DNA from: JBLHIK01 sp047614005
Lineage (GTDB): Bacteria > Patescibacteriota > Minisyncoccia > Phycocordibacterales > UBA1006
Length of the DNA stretch: 39,502 nt
Direction of reading: 5' to 3'
Assembly: GCA_047614005.1 (NCBI GenBank)
Contig: JBLHIK010000003.1
Location: 1 to 39,502, forward strand
Shown: positions 1-9,127 of the stretch, one piece after another
How positions within the stretch are numbered: the stretch's first letter is position 1
How the letters are laid out: every line of letters begins with the position of its first letter
Program-made: the position numbers and the translations under genes
The notes under the pieces: model-generated
The model's database searches: none
What the model was told of the DNA's origin: nothing
The model's input: only the letters and a program-made list of their open reading frames with translations

Positions 1-22
1 TGGTGTTATTTTTATTGTAATT

Positions 23-127
23 GTATCAAAAAGCACTTTTTGATTTTTGAGTCTGAGGTCTTGCTATTTTGAACAAAACATGCTTTAATAAGAGTAAATA
101 ATATAGATCGTCTATATTTTGAATTTG
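23..127 (+). repeat. Cassette promoter repeat, copy 1
   Basis: This 105-bp block is repeated nearly perfectly at 930-1034, and each copy lies just upstream of a different ORF (starts 149 and 1056). It holds two palindromes: TCAAAAAGCACTTTTTGA at 26-43 (8-bp arms, 2-bp centre) and ATATAGATCGTCTATAT at 101-117 (7-bp arms). A third, shortened copy of the first palindrome lies near 1681-1697, before the 16S trailer. The position suggests a shared promoter/operator region; that role is inferred. Confidence 0.75.
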
Positions 128-148
128 TAATTTATAAATTAAATAGCC

Positions 149-805
149 ATGAAGAAAAAAGAACTTGATTTACAGAACTTAAGTGCTGAAGATTTTCTAA
201 AACTCTTAGAAGATAAAAAAGGCGACTTATCTAATGTGTACTATACTGTCATAGAAGCTGTGGTGATGAAAGGCATTTATTATTTCTCCATATCTCTAGG
301 CAATGGAACTTTCAAAGGTGTATACAATTGCAATAATGCTATTTTTGAAAATATATACAATTGCAATAATGCTACTTTTAAAGATGTATACCATTGCGAT
401 GATGCTGCTTTTGAAAATGGATACCATTGCGATGATGCTGCTTTTGAAAATGGATACTATTGTGATAATGCTACTTTTAAAGATGGCTACTATTGTCATA
501 ATGCTACTTTTGAAAATGGATACTATTGTGATAATGCTACTTTTAAAGATGGCTACTATTGTCATAATGCTACTTTTGAAAATGGATACTATTGCGATAG
601 TGGAACTTTCAAAGGTGTGTATTTTTGCGATAATGCTACTTTTAAAAATGGATACCATTGCCACAATGCTACTTTTGACAATGGATACTATTGCGATAAT
701 GCTACTTTTGATGGTCATTTTTACGCATATAATCATGCGAAAATAGGACAAGCATATTTCATGTGGAAAACGACAAAAGTCCATCTAGACTGGAGACAGC
801 TTTAA
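149..805 (+). CDS. 11-residue Cys-repeat protein, function unknown
   Basis: A 218-residue protein of unknown function. After about 50 ordinary residues it has about 12 tandem 11-residue repeats (roughly residues 51-190) with consensus [DH]-N-A-T-F-x-[ND]-G-Y-[YH]-C, so one Cys, one Phe and one or two Tyr recur every 11 residues. The DNA repeats with a 33-bp period and several units are almost identical, pointing to recent expansion. No signal peptide or membrane segment is visible. The period fits neither pentapeptide repeats nor MORN repeats (about 14 residues). A short-coil beta-solenoid with a Cys ladder is one possible fold; this is inference. It sits in a promoter/terminator cassette shared with the next ORF. 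Long open frames on the other strand here are by-products of the repeat. Confidence 0.8.
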   Translation: MKKKELDLQNLSAEDFLKLLEDKKGDLSNVYYTVIEAVVMKGIYYFSISLGNGTFKGVYNCNNAIFENIYNCNNATFKDVYHCDDAAFENGYHCDDAAFENGYYCDNATFKDGYYCHNATFENGYYCDNATFKDGYYCHNATFENGYYCDSGTFKGVYFCDNATFKNGYHCHNATFDNGYYCDNATFDGHFYAYNHAKIGQAYFMWKTTKVHLDWRQL

Positions 806-826
806 AATCATTTTTTTTAAACAAAT

Positions 827-861
827 AAAACCTGTCTATGCAGTAAATAGACAGGTTTTTT
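827..861 (+). terminator. Terminator after the Cys-repeat gene
   Basis: A hairpin with arms AAAACCTGTCTAT and ATAGACAGGTTTT ends in a T run, 22 bp after the stop codon at 805. Confidence 0.85.
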
Positions 862-882
862 TATATCAAATTTGATAAATCA

Positions 883-915
883 AAAAAAACGTCGCCCGTA
901 AGGGTGACGTTTTTT
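883..915 (+). terminator. Cassette terminator hairpin, copy 1
   Basis: Arms ACGTCGCCC and GGGTGACGT around GTAA, flanked by A and T runs, so it can work in both directions. The same hairpin with the same flanks recurs at 1629-1661. It is part of the duplicated cassette boundary. Confidence 0.7.
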
Positions 916-929
916 AGTATTTAAACTGT

Positions 930-1034
930 GTATCAAAAAGCACTTTTTGATTTTTGAGTCTGAGGTCTTGCTATTTTGAACAAAACATGCTTTAATAAGA
1001 GCAAATAATATAGATCGTCTATATTTTGAATTTG
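930..1034 (+). repeat. Cassette promoter repeat, copy 2
   Basis: Second copy of the block at 23-127, differing at about one position, and carrying the same two palindromes (first one at 933-950). It ends about 20 bp before the start codon at 1056. Confidence 0.75.
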
Positions 1035-1055
1035 AAACTTGTAAAATAAATAACG

Positions 1056-1547
1056 ATGGAAAAAGAAAATTTAATTGCGCAAGCATATAAAAAAGGTTGT
1101 TTGCATTTAATCAAAAAAAATTACCTACTGGAATGGCTAAAGGATAAGGATAGTGAAAAAATAATTGAGGTGTTTTCTAAAGAGAAAGATGGCGAAGTTT
1201 CTAAGGTATTAAGCTATCACTTACTTGAAACAATACAGGGTTTTGAAAAGATTAAATCTCTTTTTCTTAGTCTAACAAACTGGTTAAAAAGAAGAGAATT
1301 TACTCAATCTTTTTCAAATAATTTTTCTGCAGAAAATTTTATAAAATTAATTCATTCAGAGTCTATTGCTTGTATACAAAGTAGTCTTTTTGAAAAAATG
1401 AAAGAAGTACATCCTGACTACATTAGTAAAATCCCCATTACGCAAGTTGAACTTCTTTACAAAAACGAGAACTCTTTTCTTAAGATTCAAGATAAAAATT
1501 CTCTAAAGATGGCACTGTTGAGGACTAGCGATATAATCAGCATGTAA
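1056..1547 (+). CDS. Hypothetical protein in duplicated cassette
   Basis: A 163-residue, Lys/Glu/Leu-rich and probably mostly helical soluble protein that I do not recognise. It has no visible signal peptide, membrane segment or catalytic motif. Its N-terminus does not match that of the 149-805 protein, although both genes share almost identical upstream DNA and the same class of downstream hairpin. The start at 1056 follows the duplicated promoter block, and the gene ends 16 bp before a strong terminator. It is convergent with the 16S gene. Confidence 0.7.
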   Translation: MEKENLIAQAYKKGCLHLIKKNYLLEWLKDKDSEKIIEVFSKEKDGEVSKVLSYHLLETIQGFEKIKSLFLSLTNWLKRREFTQSFSNNFSAENFIKLIHSESIACIQSSLFEKMKEVHPDYISKIPITQVELLYKNENSFLKIQDKNSLKMALLRTSDIISM

Positions 1548-1562
1548 TCTTATACATAATAC

Positions 1563-1602
1563 AACCCGCGAAACAGATTTTCTGTTTCGACGGGTTTTCT
1601 TT
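1563..1602 (+). terminator. Terminator after ORF 1056-1547
   Basis: Arms ACCCG-GAAACAG and CTGTTTC-CGGGT around ATTTT, followed by a T-rich stretch. Confidence 0.85.
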
Positions 1603-1628
1603 TTATATCAAATCAAATTTGATAAATC

Positions 1629-1661
1629 AAAAAAACGTCGCCCGTAAGGGTGACGTTTTTT
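1629..1661. terminator. Cassette terminator hairpin, copy 2
   Basis: Same hairpin as 883-915 (ACGTCGCCC / GGGTGACGT). A runs on one side and T runs on the other make it usable in both directions. On the minus strand it is the first terminator-like structure after the 16S trailer. Confidence 0.7.
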
Positions 1662-1716
1662 AGTATTTAAACTGTGTATTGAAAAGCACTTTTTGATTTT
1701 TGAAATAATTTAAGAA

Positions 1717-1738
1717 ATATACTTTATTTTGTTTCGTT
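1717..1738 (-). other. 16S processing stem, 3' (trailer) arm
   Basis: This 22-bp stretch is the inverted complement, with one mismatch, of 3438-3459. The two arms bracket the 16S gene and would form the usual long pre-16S stem cut by RNase III. Confidence 0.8.
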
Positions 1739-1883
1739 CCAGCCTTTGGTACCACCCAAAGGTCTTTCGTTTTCTTATCCCAGAAAACAAGGGGCTTGTT
1801 TATACTGTCAAACGCAGTTCATGTTTTCACATATGTATATACATATATATTCGACCCTTCCTTTTATATAAAATAAAAGGCGG

Positions 1884-3377
<1,494 letters not shown>

Positions 3378-3379
3378 AA

Positions 3380-3681
3380 GACTAGGTTCTAAATGAAAAC
3401 TACTAAGTAGATGTACATTTAGAATGGATTGTCTTGAAACGAAACAAAATAAAATATATTTACTTTGTTATTTCTTGTTTGTTATTTTGAAATATATTGT
3501 GAGTTGTTAACACAATATATTTCATGTTGATTATTTCAATCATCATTTAGGTTTTGGAATATATCTCCTCGCTGATACAAAAGTGGTTTACCTCTAAGTA
3601 TCGTAAGATATATTCCGGTGCTTTTCAATTGACAATTTACAGTGCTATTCAGGAAACAATGTGTAACCTGATGCGTGAGCT
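3380..3681 (-). other. Structured 16S leader
   Basis: No gene is seen between the 16S 5' end and its promoter. The leader contains an 11-bp inverted repeat GGAATATATCT (about 3555) / AGATATATTCC (about 3606) enclosing a nested GATAC/GTATC pair. It also holds the 5' arm of the processing stem at 3438-3459. It probably acts in rRNA antitermination or processing; no clear boxA was found. Confidence 0.55.
3438..3459 (-). other. 16S processing stem, 5' (leader) arm
   Basis: Complementary to 1717-1738 over 22 bp with one mismatch; see that entry. Confidence 0.8.
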
Positions 3682-3709
3682 ATTATACACGTAGAACAAA
3701 CCATGTCAA
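3682..3709 (-). promoter_or_regulatory. 16S rRNA promoter
   Basis: Read on the minus strand this is TTGACA, a 16-bp spacer, then TATAAT: a perfect consensus sigma-70-type promoter. Transcription would start near 3675, giving a leader of about 300 nt. Confidence 0.85.
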
Positions 3710-3837
3710 ATGATTTTGTGGAGAAAATAATATATCTACTTCACACTACATTTATCACTTCTGCGCAAGCCTCCTTATGTGAACTTTTGCTAAGATTTTT
3801 GACAAGATTCAACCTTAATAAAAAGTTATTTTACAAA

Positions 3838-3868
3838 CAAAAAAAGAGCCGTGAGGCTCTTTTTTTTA
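3838..3868. terminator. Terminator below the 3907-4424 gene pair
   Basis: AAAAGAGCC / GGCTCTTTT hairpin with A and T runs on both sides, 38 bp beyond the stop of the 3907-4143 gene. Confidence 0.8.
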
Positions 3869-3906
3869 CATGATTATTTCAAAAAATTGTAATCATTTTT
3901 TTAATA

Positions 3907-4143
3907 TTAATTAAAAGAATTACGTGCTGATGTTTCGTTTAATAAAATAAGAGCATCATAAAATTTTTTAGTAAATTTTGCTTTATGATTTTTTTCATAA
4001 TATTCCAATTGATTTATAGTAGCTTTTCGAATACTTTTTACAAATCTACTTTGTTCAGTTTCTCTCTCTTTACCTTCAAGTTGAACATCTATATCTTTAA
4101 TATTCTTAGTTTCTTGTTTTGAGGTTGGAAATTGCTCTTTCAT
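3907..4143 (-). CDS. Small hypothetical protein
   Basis: A 78-residue, Lys/Glu-rich protein, not recognised. The N-terminal third is polar and probably disordered; the C-terminal part (FVKSIRKATINQLEYYEKNH, then KKFYDALILL) looks helical. It lies 14 bp downstream of the 4158-4424 gene on the same strand and both end at the 3838-3868 terminator, so they probably form one transcript. No SD motif precedes the ATG. Confidence 0.6.
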   Translation of the reverse strand: MKEQFPTSKQETKNIKDIDVQLEGKERETEQSRFVKSIRKATINQLEYYEKNHKAKFTKKFYDALILLNETSARNSFN

Positions 4144-4157
4144 ATCTGCATTATATA

Positions 4158-4424
4158 CTACTCTTGTAAATCTTCAAAGTATTGTGCTTCTTCTTCAAAT
4201 AAATCTTCCCAGAGAGTGTAGTCTTTGTGCTGTATTGCTTCTTCTTTTTGTCTTTGAATAGAAGTAAATTTTGATATATTTTCTTTTTGAGAAAATATCA
4301 AATCAATAAAAAGCATTTTGGATTCGTGGTCTTCTACTTGGGAAAGTTTGCGTTCCCAAAAAGCCCTATCCTCTGTGGAAAGTGCGACGCGCGATAATAG
4401 CATTGTATATTCATCCGTACTCAT
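4158..4424 (-). CDS. Small hypothetical protein
   Basis: An 88-residue, acidic and probably all-helical protein (MSTDEYTMLLSRVALSTEDR at the N-terminus, an EEEAQYFEDLQE tail). It has no membrane segment and no motif I recognise. It is the first gene of a two-gene minus-strand unit with 3907-4143. Its size and charge fit small accessory proteins common in CPR genomes, but no function can be assigned. Confidence 0.65.
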   Translation of the reverse strand: MSTDEYTMLLSRVALSTEDRAFWERKLSQVEDHESKMLFIDLIFSQKENISKFTSIQRQKEEAIQHKDYTLWEDLFEEEAQYFEDLQE

Positions 4425-4500
4425 AAACTAAGTATAGCAAAAAAATAAAAACATGTAGTTCTTTTTACACAGAAAAAATGACAGGGGAATCTCCTCGAGA

Positions 4501-4547
4501 TTTTATAAAAAGTGTGAGAGGTCGGACCTCTCACACTTTTTATAAAA
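4501..4547. terminator. Perfect 22-bp hairpin with AGGTCGGACCT tip, after mscL
   Basis: Arms 4501-4522 and 4526-4547 are perfectly complementary over 22 bp around a CGG loop. The hairpin lies just past the mscL stop. Its tip, GAGGTCGGACCTC, recurs in unrelated hairpins at 17171-17197 and 22187-22239. Confidence 0.85.
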
Positions 4548-4553
4548 CTGGTT

Positions 4554-4991
4554 TTACTTTTTTAGAATATCTCGAATATCAGAAAGAATAAGCTCCTCTC
4601 TCGATGGTTTGTAAGTTTCTTTTGGTTTATCGTCTTCTTCTCTCTTAAGCCTATTGATACCTTTTATCACTACAAATAGACCAAAGGAAACTATAGCAAA
4701 AGCAAGAAGCGCGTTTATAAACAAACCATATCCCAGAGCTACTCCTCCAGCAGAACGAATAGCAGATATTGAAGTCATATCAATACCTTCTATTGTAGGC
4801 ATGCGTAATATCATAAAGAGGTTTGAAAAATCTGGACTCTTGAAGATTCCAGAAACAATAGGCATCAGAACATCGTCTACGAGAGATTTTATAACTGTAC
4901 CAAATGCAACACCAATAACTATACCTACAGACATATCTATCATGTTGCCTTTAATAGCAAATGTTTTGAATTCTTTAAATATCTTTTTCAT
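4554..4991 (-). CDS. mscL: Large-conductance mechanosensitive channel MscL
   Basis: MscL forms a homopentameric inner-membrane pore that opens under membrane tension and lets solutes escape during osmotic downshock. The protein (about 145 residues from this start) begins MKKIFKEFKTFAIKGNMIDM, the typical amphipathic N-helix, then the first membrane helix (SVGIVIGVAFGTVIKSLVDD), a periplasmic loop, a second membrane helix (ALLAFAIVSFGLFVVIKGIN) and a charged C-terminal helix. I chose the ATG at 4991 over an upstream TTG at 5021 because it matches the family N-terminus and clears the upstream gene's stop. That gene ends 11 bp before this start, so the two are probably co-transcribed. Confidence 0.93.
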   Translation of the reverse strand: MKKIFKEFKTFAIKGNMIDMSVGIVIGVAFGTVIKSLVDDVLMPIVSGIFKSPDFSNLFMILRMPTIEGIDMTSISAIRSAGGVALGYGLFINALLAFAIVSFGLFVVIKGINRLKREEDDKPKETYKPSREELILSDIRDILKK

Positions 4992-5002
4992 GTTTTTGAA
5001 TT

Positions 5003-5503
5003 TTAATTTTTCTGTAGCCAATCAATCATTTCTTGATATGTTCCTGGACCAGGTTCACCATCAGAAGTAATACCTGCTGACTTTTGAAAAGCAACAATGC
5101 TTGCCTTTGTGCCATTTCCAAAATCGTTGTCGATGCGTGCATCTTTTCCTTCGAAAACATTTAAGAATTTTTGGACAGTACCGACGCGTGTCCCCCTTGA
5201 TCCTACTTTCATGACAACCTTGTCGTCAATGAGTTTGTCTAGCTCAGTTATAAGAGCGTTATGTTCAGTTGAAGGAACTACTTCGCTCTTCACCTCATCT
5301 TGTTTTGTGTCGGGAGATATTTCTTCCTCTTCTTCTATTTGAATATCAGGTAAGGGATCACTCTCCACCTCTTCTTTTTTAATATCTTGTACGAGAAATT
5401 CATCCCCTTTTTCTAAACCGTATACAGCCATAACCCCAAGAAAAACTAAAATACCGATACAGAGAAAATAAAAGACGAAAGATTTGATTTGTTCTTTATG
5501 CAT
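5003..5503 (-). CDS. Membrane-anchored peptidoglycan-binding protein
   Basis: A 166-residue protein with one N-terminal membrane segment (about residues 9-28, FVFYFLCIGILVFLGVMAVY), an acidic Glu/Asp-rich linker (about 38-85) and a C-terminal PG_binding_1-type domain (about 95-166; VGSRGTRVGTVQKFLN, DNDFGNGTKASIVAFQKSAG). The layout predicts an envelope protein tethered in the membrane and binding peptidoglycan outside. No catalytic domain is present, so it may be structural or recruit a hydrolase. It lies directly upstream of mscL, a reasonable pairing for envelope stress. Confidence 0.85.
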   Translation of the reverse strand: MHKEQIKSFVFYFLCIGILVFLGVMAVYGLEKGDEFLVQDIKKEEVESDPLPDIQIEEEEEISPDTKQDEVKSEVVPSTEHNALITELDKLIDDKVVMKVGSRGTRVGTVQKFLNVFEGKDARIDNDFGNGTKASIVAFQKSAGITSDGEPGPGTYQEMIDWLQKN

Positions 5504-5540
5504 ATATCTATTGTATCAAATTTTTTTATATCTGTACAAG

Positions 5541-5576
5541 AAAAAATACACCATTGTGAATATGGTGTATTTTTTA
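5541..5576 (-). terminator. groESL terminator
   Basis: AAAATACACCAT / ATGGTGTATTTT hairpin immediately past the groEL stop, with A/T runs on both sides. Confidence 0.85.
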
Positions 5577-5598
5577 AAATTATATAGACATAGTAAAA

Positions 5599-7230
5599 CT
5601 ACATCATTCCTGGCATTCCTCCACCCATAGGTGGCATTGGCATGTCCTCCTTTGGCTCATCAGCTACAGCAGCTTCTGTTGTGAGAAAAATACCTGCCGC
5701 AGATGCAGCATTTTGGACCGCTGTACGTGTTACTTTTACAGGATCTATAATTCCTTCTGCTATCATATCGGCAACGAGAACATCATCAAGTGCATTGTAA
5801 CCACTTGATTCTTTTTTATCTTGTACTTCTTTTACTATGAGGGATCCATCATCTTTTCCTGCATTGATAGCTATTTGTCGAAGTGGTTTTGTGAGCGCTT
5901 CTACGAGGATATCATATCCTATTTGCTCATCAGCATTCTTCATCTTCTTTCCTTCAAGAAGAGCAGACACATGAGTCAGAGCAGAGCCTCCACCAGAGAC
6001 GATACCTTCCTCTATGGCAGCTTTTGTTGCTGATACCGCATCTTCTATCTTAAGCTTGAGATACTTCATCTCTGTCTCTGTAGCAGCTCCTACGCGTATC
6101 ACTGCAATACCTCCAGAAAGTTTTCCAATACGTTCACCGAGTTTTTCTTTATCAAATTTAGATTCAATATTTTCTAATTGAGATCTCATCATCGAGATAC
6201 GGTCATCGATGCTTTTCTTATCACCTTTTCCACCTACGATGAGAGTAGAGTCTTTTGTAGCAGTTACTCGGGACGCAGAGCCAAGTACACTCATATCCAT
6301 TTCTTCGAGCTTCATTCCGAGCTCTTCAGAGACGACAGTAGCCCCAACAGTCGCCGCTATATCATGAAGCATTTCTTTTTTACGATCTCCAAAACCAGGA
6401 GCCTTTATAGCGAGCACATTGAAAGCTCCTCTCATCTTGTTGACAACAAAAGTAGTAAGAGCCTCTCCTTCTATAGAGTCAGCAATAATCACAATATCTT
6501 TTTTACCTGTTTGTGCGAGAGATTCTAGGAGAGGAACAATATCTTTTACTGCACTTATCTTCATGTCGGTTACGAGGATTGAAGCGTTTTTATATTCTGA
6601 TTCCATTCTCTCTGTGTCAGTTATCATATAAGGAGAAACATAGCCATTGTCTATTTTCATTCCTTTTACCACATCACTCTCTATTCCAAAAGTCTGAGCT
6701 TCCTCCACTGTCACTACCCCGTCTTCTCCTACTTTTTCAATAGTTTCAGCGATGATTTTTCCAATCTGGTCACTTTCAGCAGAGATAGTGGCAACCTGCT
6801 GTATGTCTTTTTTTCCTTTGATTGGTTTTGCCATATCATAAAGAGCCTTCACTGTATCAGCACTTGCCTTTTCGATACCACGTCTCATTGCAAGAGGACT
6901 CACTCCTCCTTCAGCATGTCGCATACCCTCGTCAACAATAGCTTGCATAAGAACTACTGAAGTAGTCGTACCATCTCCAGCGCTTTCGTTTGTTTTACTT
7001 GCAACTTCTTTGATAATTTCTGCACCCATGTTTTCGAATTTATCTTTAAGTTCAATTTCTCTTGCAATAGAAACACCATCGTTGGTAATAGTCGGACCAC
7101 CAAAACTTTTCTCGAGTACTACATTTCGTCCCTTAGGACCTATCGTGACCTTTACAGTATTTGCTACTGCATCAATACCTCTCTTGAGAGCTAGTCTCGC
7201 CTCTTTGTTAAATAAAATTTGTTTTGCCAT
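5599..7230 (-). CDS. groEL: Chaperonin GroEL (Hsp60)
   Basis: A 543-residue cytosolic chaperonin that folds proteins in an ATP-driven double-ring cage with GroES. Family signatures are clear: KVTIGPKGRNVVLEKSFGGP near residue 27, the ATP-site DGTTT near residue 87, the apical-domain region in the middle, and the Gly/Met-rich tail (GGGMPGMM). Length is close to the usual 540-550. It follows groES by 23 bp on the minus strand, the normal bacterial operon order. No SD-like sequence precedes the ATG (upstream is TAACTTTTATATTCT), as for most genes here. No CIRCE element (GCACTC-N9-GAGTGC) was found upstream of the operon. Confidence 0.98.
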   Translation of the reverse strand: MAKQILFNKEARLALKRGIDAVANTVKVTIGPKGRNVVLEKSFGGPTITNDGVSIAREIELKDKFENMGAEIIKEVASKTNESAGDGTTTSVVLMQAIVDEGMRHAEGGVSPLAMRRGIEKASADTVKALYDMAKPIKGKKDIQQVATISAESDQIGKIIAETIEKVGEDGVVTVEEAQTFGIESDVVKGMKIDNGYVSPYMITDTERMESEYKNASILVTDMKISAVKDIVPLLESLAQTGKKDIVIIADSIEGEALTTFVVNKMRGAFNVLAIKAPGFGDRKKEMLHDIAATVGATVVSEELGMKLEEMDMSVLGSASRVTATKDSTLIVGGKGDKKSIDDRISMMRSQLENIESKFDKEKLGERIGKLSGGIAVIRVGAATETEMKYLKLKIEDAVSATKAAIEEGIVSGGGSALTHVSALLEGKKMKNADEQIGYDILVEALTKPLRQIAINAGKDDGSLIVKEVQDKKESSGYNALDDVLVADMIAEGIIDPVKVTRTAVQNAASAAGIFLTTEAAVADEPKEDMPMPPMGGGMPGMM

Positions 7231-7253
7231 AGAATATAAAAGTTACTAATAAA

Positions 7254-7556
7254 TTATTTAAGAATTGCTAAAATATTATCTTCTCGAACGATAAGATATT
7301 TTTCTCCCTCTACCTCTATTTCATCAGGACCATATTTTGCAAACAAAACAGTATCTCCTACAGATACATTCACAGGGATAGTAGTCCCGTCATCTTTCAT
7401 TTTACCAGGACCCACAGCTATCACTTCTCCTTGTTCTTTTTTCTCTTCTTGAGTTGAAGCAGGAAGGATAATACCTGACGCTGTGACGGTGTCTACTGTT
7501 TGTGGTTTTACTAACACTCTATCTCCAAGTGGAGTAATACTAATATTTTTTGACAT
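7254..7556 (-). CDS. groES: Co-chaperonin GroES (Hsp10)
   Basis: A 100-residue co-chaperonin forming the heptameric lid of GroEL. Diagnostic segments are ITPLGDRVLVKP at the N-terminus, the mobile-loop region with GIILP (about residues 29-33), and the C-terminal DEIEVEGEKYLIVREDNILA. It is first in the groESL operon, with a promoter at 7618-7645. The leader is AT-rich and ends GTTAATAAATTAAT before the ATG, with no SD. Confidence 0.98.
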   Translation of the reverse strand: MSKNISITPLGDRVLVKPQTVDTVTASGIILPASTQEEKKEQGEVIAVGPGKMKDDGTTIPVNVSVGDTVLFAKYGPDEIEVEGEKYLIVREDNILAILK

Positions 7557-7617
7557 AATTAATTTATTAACTAAACATATATATCATCCATATATGTATT
7601 CTTATAATACGAGACCT

Positions 7618-7645
7618 ATTGTATACGCAACACAAATGATGTCAA
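7618..7645 (-). promoter_or_regulatory. groESL promoter
   Basis: Minus-strand TTGACA, 16-bp spacer, TACAAT. The start would lie near 7611, giving a leader of about 55 nt. It overlaps the end of the DUF167 gene. Confidence 0.7.
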
Positions 7646-7860
7646 ATCACCTCAACAAGTTTTGAACTAAAGTGATGACCTTTTACGATACGCAAGTTTG
7701 CGGGTAGTACTCCTATCTCACCTGCGAGTAGCTCCAGAATTCTTTTATTTGCAAGATTGCGTTCTGCTAGCTCTTTTACTGATACGAGATATTCGTCAAC
7801 ACTCATGCGCTCTATGTATTCTTTCTTTGCTTTTGTGACAACCTTCACTCTTAAATACAT
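7642..7860 (-). CDS. DUF167 (YggU-like) family protein
   Basis: A 72-residue protein of the DUF167/YggU family, a small alpha/beta fold of unknown cellular role. Matching features are MYLRVKVVTKAKKEYIERMS, the central AERNLANKRILELLA and the ending VKGHHFSSKLVEV (family pattern: V..G..S..K...I). It lies 13 bp downstream of the M29 aminopeptidase gene and probably shares its transcript. GGAG lies only 3 nt before the ATG, too close for a normal SD. Confidence 0.85.
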   Translation of the reverse strand: MYLRVKVVTKAKKEYIERMSVDEYLVSVKELAERNLANKRILELLAGEIGVLPANLRIVKGHHFSSKLVEVI

Positions 7861-7873
7861 AGACTCCTATCTA

Positions 7874-9109
7874 CTATGAAATAGGAAAAGTAAATTTTCC
7901 ATCTTTGTAGATAATCATCTCTCGTCCGTCTTGAAGAATAGCCGTGACTGTCCTGCGTGTCGTTGAAATAATATCAGTGTGAACTGATGATTCATTGTAA
8001 CCGAGTTTTTCCCATTCACTTTTCTTCACTTTGGAAGCGTCTCCTTTATAACAACCACTTCTATATGCATTTCCAAGAGCAAGGTGAGTATTACCATATA
8101 CACCTCCTGTATTTTCATCATAGAGTGTCTCTCCCATGAATTTGGTGATCTTTGACATGCGAGCATCAGTCAGAGAATACTCCCCTACTTTATCTGCATT
8201 TTTTGTAGCTATCATAGCTTTGAGTACTTTTTCATTTTTTGTTGCACTACTCTTTATCACCTTCCCTTTTTTAAAGCGAAGCTCTATTCCTTCTATTTTA
8301 TTTCCATATCGATAGAGAGGTTCGGAAAATCTCACCCACCCTTCTGTACGTCTCCAATCAGGAGAAGTAAAGCATTCAAAGCTTGGAATATTTCTCCCTG
8401 TGCCTGCTTGCCATGCGCTCTTAGGAGAAAGGCCAATATGCAAATCAATATCAGGTCCTTCTATGTGCATAGTATCGATACACAAGTCATTGAGCTTTTC
8501 CTGAATAGTGCGAAGTGAACGAAGTGTCTTTTTCCATTCTTCTTTTGAATCTTTCTTATTGAGAAAACATGCTTTTATAATCTGCGCCCAATAATCTTTC
8601 TGAGAGAGACCAGCCTCTTGTGCCATTGATTGCGTTCCATAGAGAGCAAGTGTCCACGTAAAGTTTTCTTTATCTTCTTTGTCGCTCAACCAATCAAAAA
8701 GAGGCTTACGCGCTTCTCCTATTTTCATTATTTTTTTAGTATCAACGCCTTTGAGTTCATCTTTGTCTGTCTCTGAAATAATATAAATACTATGATCAAT
8801 TACTTCAGCAAATGCTTTCCAGTATTTCTCAGGGAAAAATTCCAACTGATGCTTTTGAGCGTGAGTATAGAAATCTTTAGAAATATTATATTTCGCATCT
8901 GTAGAAGGAACAAAGAAAGGCAATACATGCCCACCCCTCTTCCATACTGCAACACATACCTCTCTATAGAGAGGCTTTGCAACCTCGGGACACACAACAC
9001 GCACGACAGCTCCTTTTTTCAGGGGCTTTCCTTCATTCAGAGCAAAGTTTACAAGCACGTCTGCATACTTTTCTAATATTTTTTTACTTGGTGTATATTC
9101 TTTTTCCAT
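7874..9109 (-). CDS. M29-family (AmpS-type) aminopeptidase
   Basis: A 411-residue cytosolic metallo-aminopeptidase of family M29, which removes N-terminal residues from peptides and usually carries two metal ions. The expected ligands are all visible: Glu in NIPSFECFTSP, Glu in KVGEYSLTD, His and Tyr in THLALGNAY, and His/Asp in SSVHTDII. The N-terminal domain (about residues 1-200) is the less conserved half, as is typical. It probably supplies amino acids from imported peptides, in keeping with the oligopeptide-binding protein at 10094-11773. First gene of a pair with DUF167; no SD motif. Confidence 0.92.
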   Translation of the reverse strand: MEKEYTPSKKILEKYADVLVNFALNEGKPLKKGAVVRVVCPEVAKPLYREVCVAVWKRGGHVLPFFVPSTDAKYNISKDFYTHAQKHQLEFFPEKYWKAFAEVIDHSIYIISETDKDELKGVDTKKIMKIGEARKPLFDWLSDKEDKENFTWTLALYGTQSMAQEAGLSQKDYWAQIIKACFLNKKDSKEEWKKTLRSLRTIQEKLNDLCIDTMHIEGPDIDLHIGLSPKSAWQAGTGRNIPSFECFTSPDWRRTEGWVRFSEPLYRYGNKIEGIELRFKKGKVIKSSATKNEKVLKAMIATKNADKVGEYSLTDARMSKITKFMGETLYDENTGGVYGNTHLALGNAYRSGCYKGDASKVKKSEWEKLGYNESSVHTDIISTTRRTVTAILQDGREMIIYKDGKFTFPIS

Positions 9110-9127
9110 ATTTCTACAATATCACTA

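Noticed and set aside
300..720. Possible CRISPR array from the 33-bp repeats
   Set aside because: The repeats are contiguous, coding and without unique spacers; no cas genes are present.
296..784. Long open frames on both strands within the Cys-repeat gene
   Set aside because: They arise because the 33-bp repeat has no stop in several frames. Only the 149-805 frame has a sensible N-terminus and its own cassette signals.
5599..7230. Recoding of UGA as in some CPR lineages
   Set aside because: All long genes read through cleanly with the standard bacterial code.
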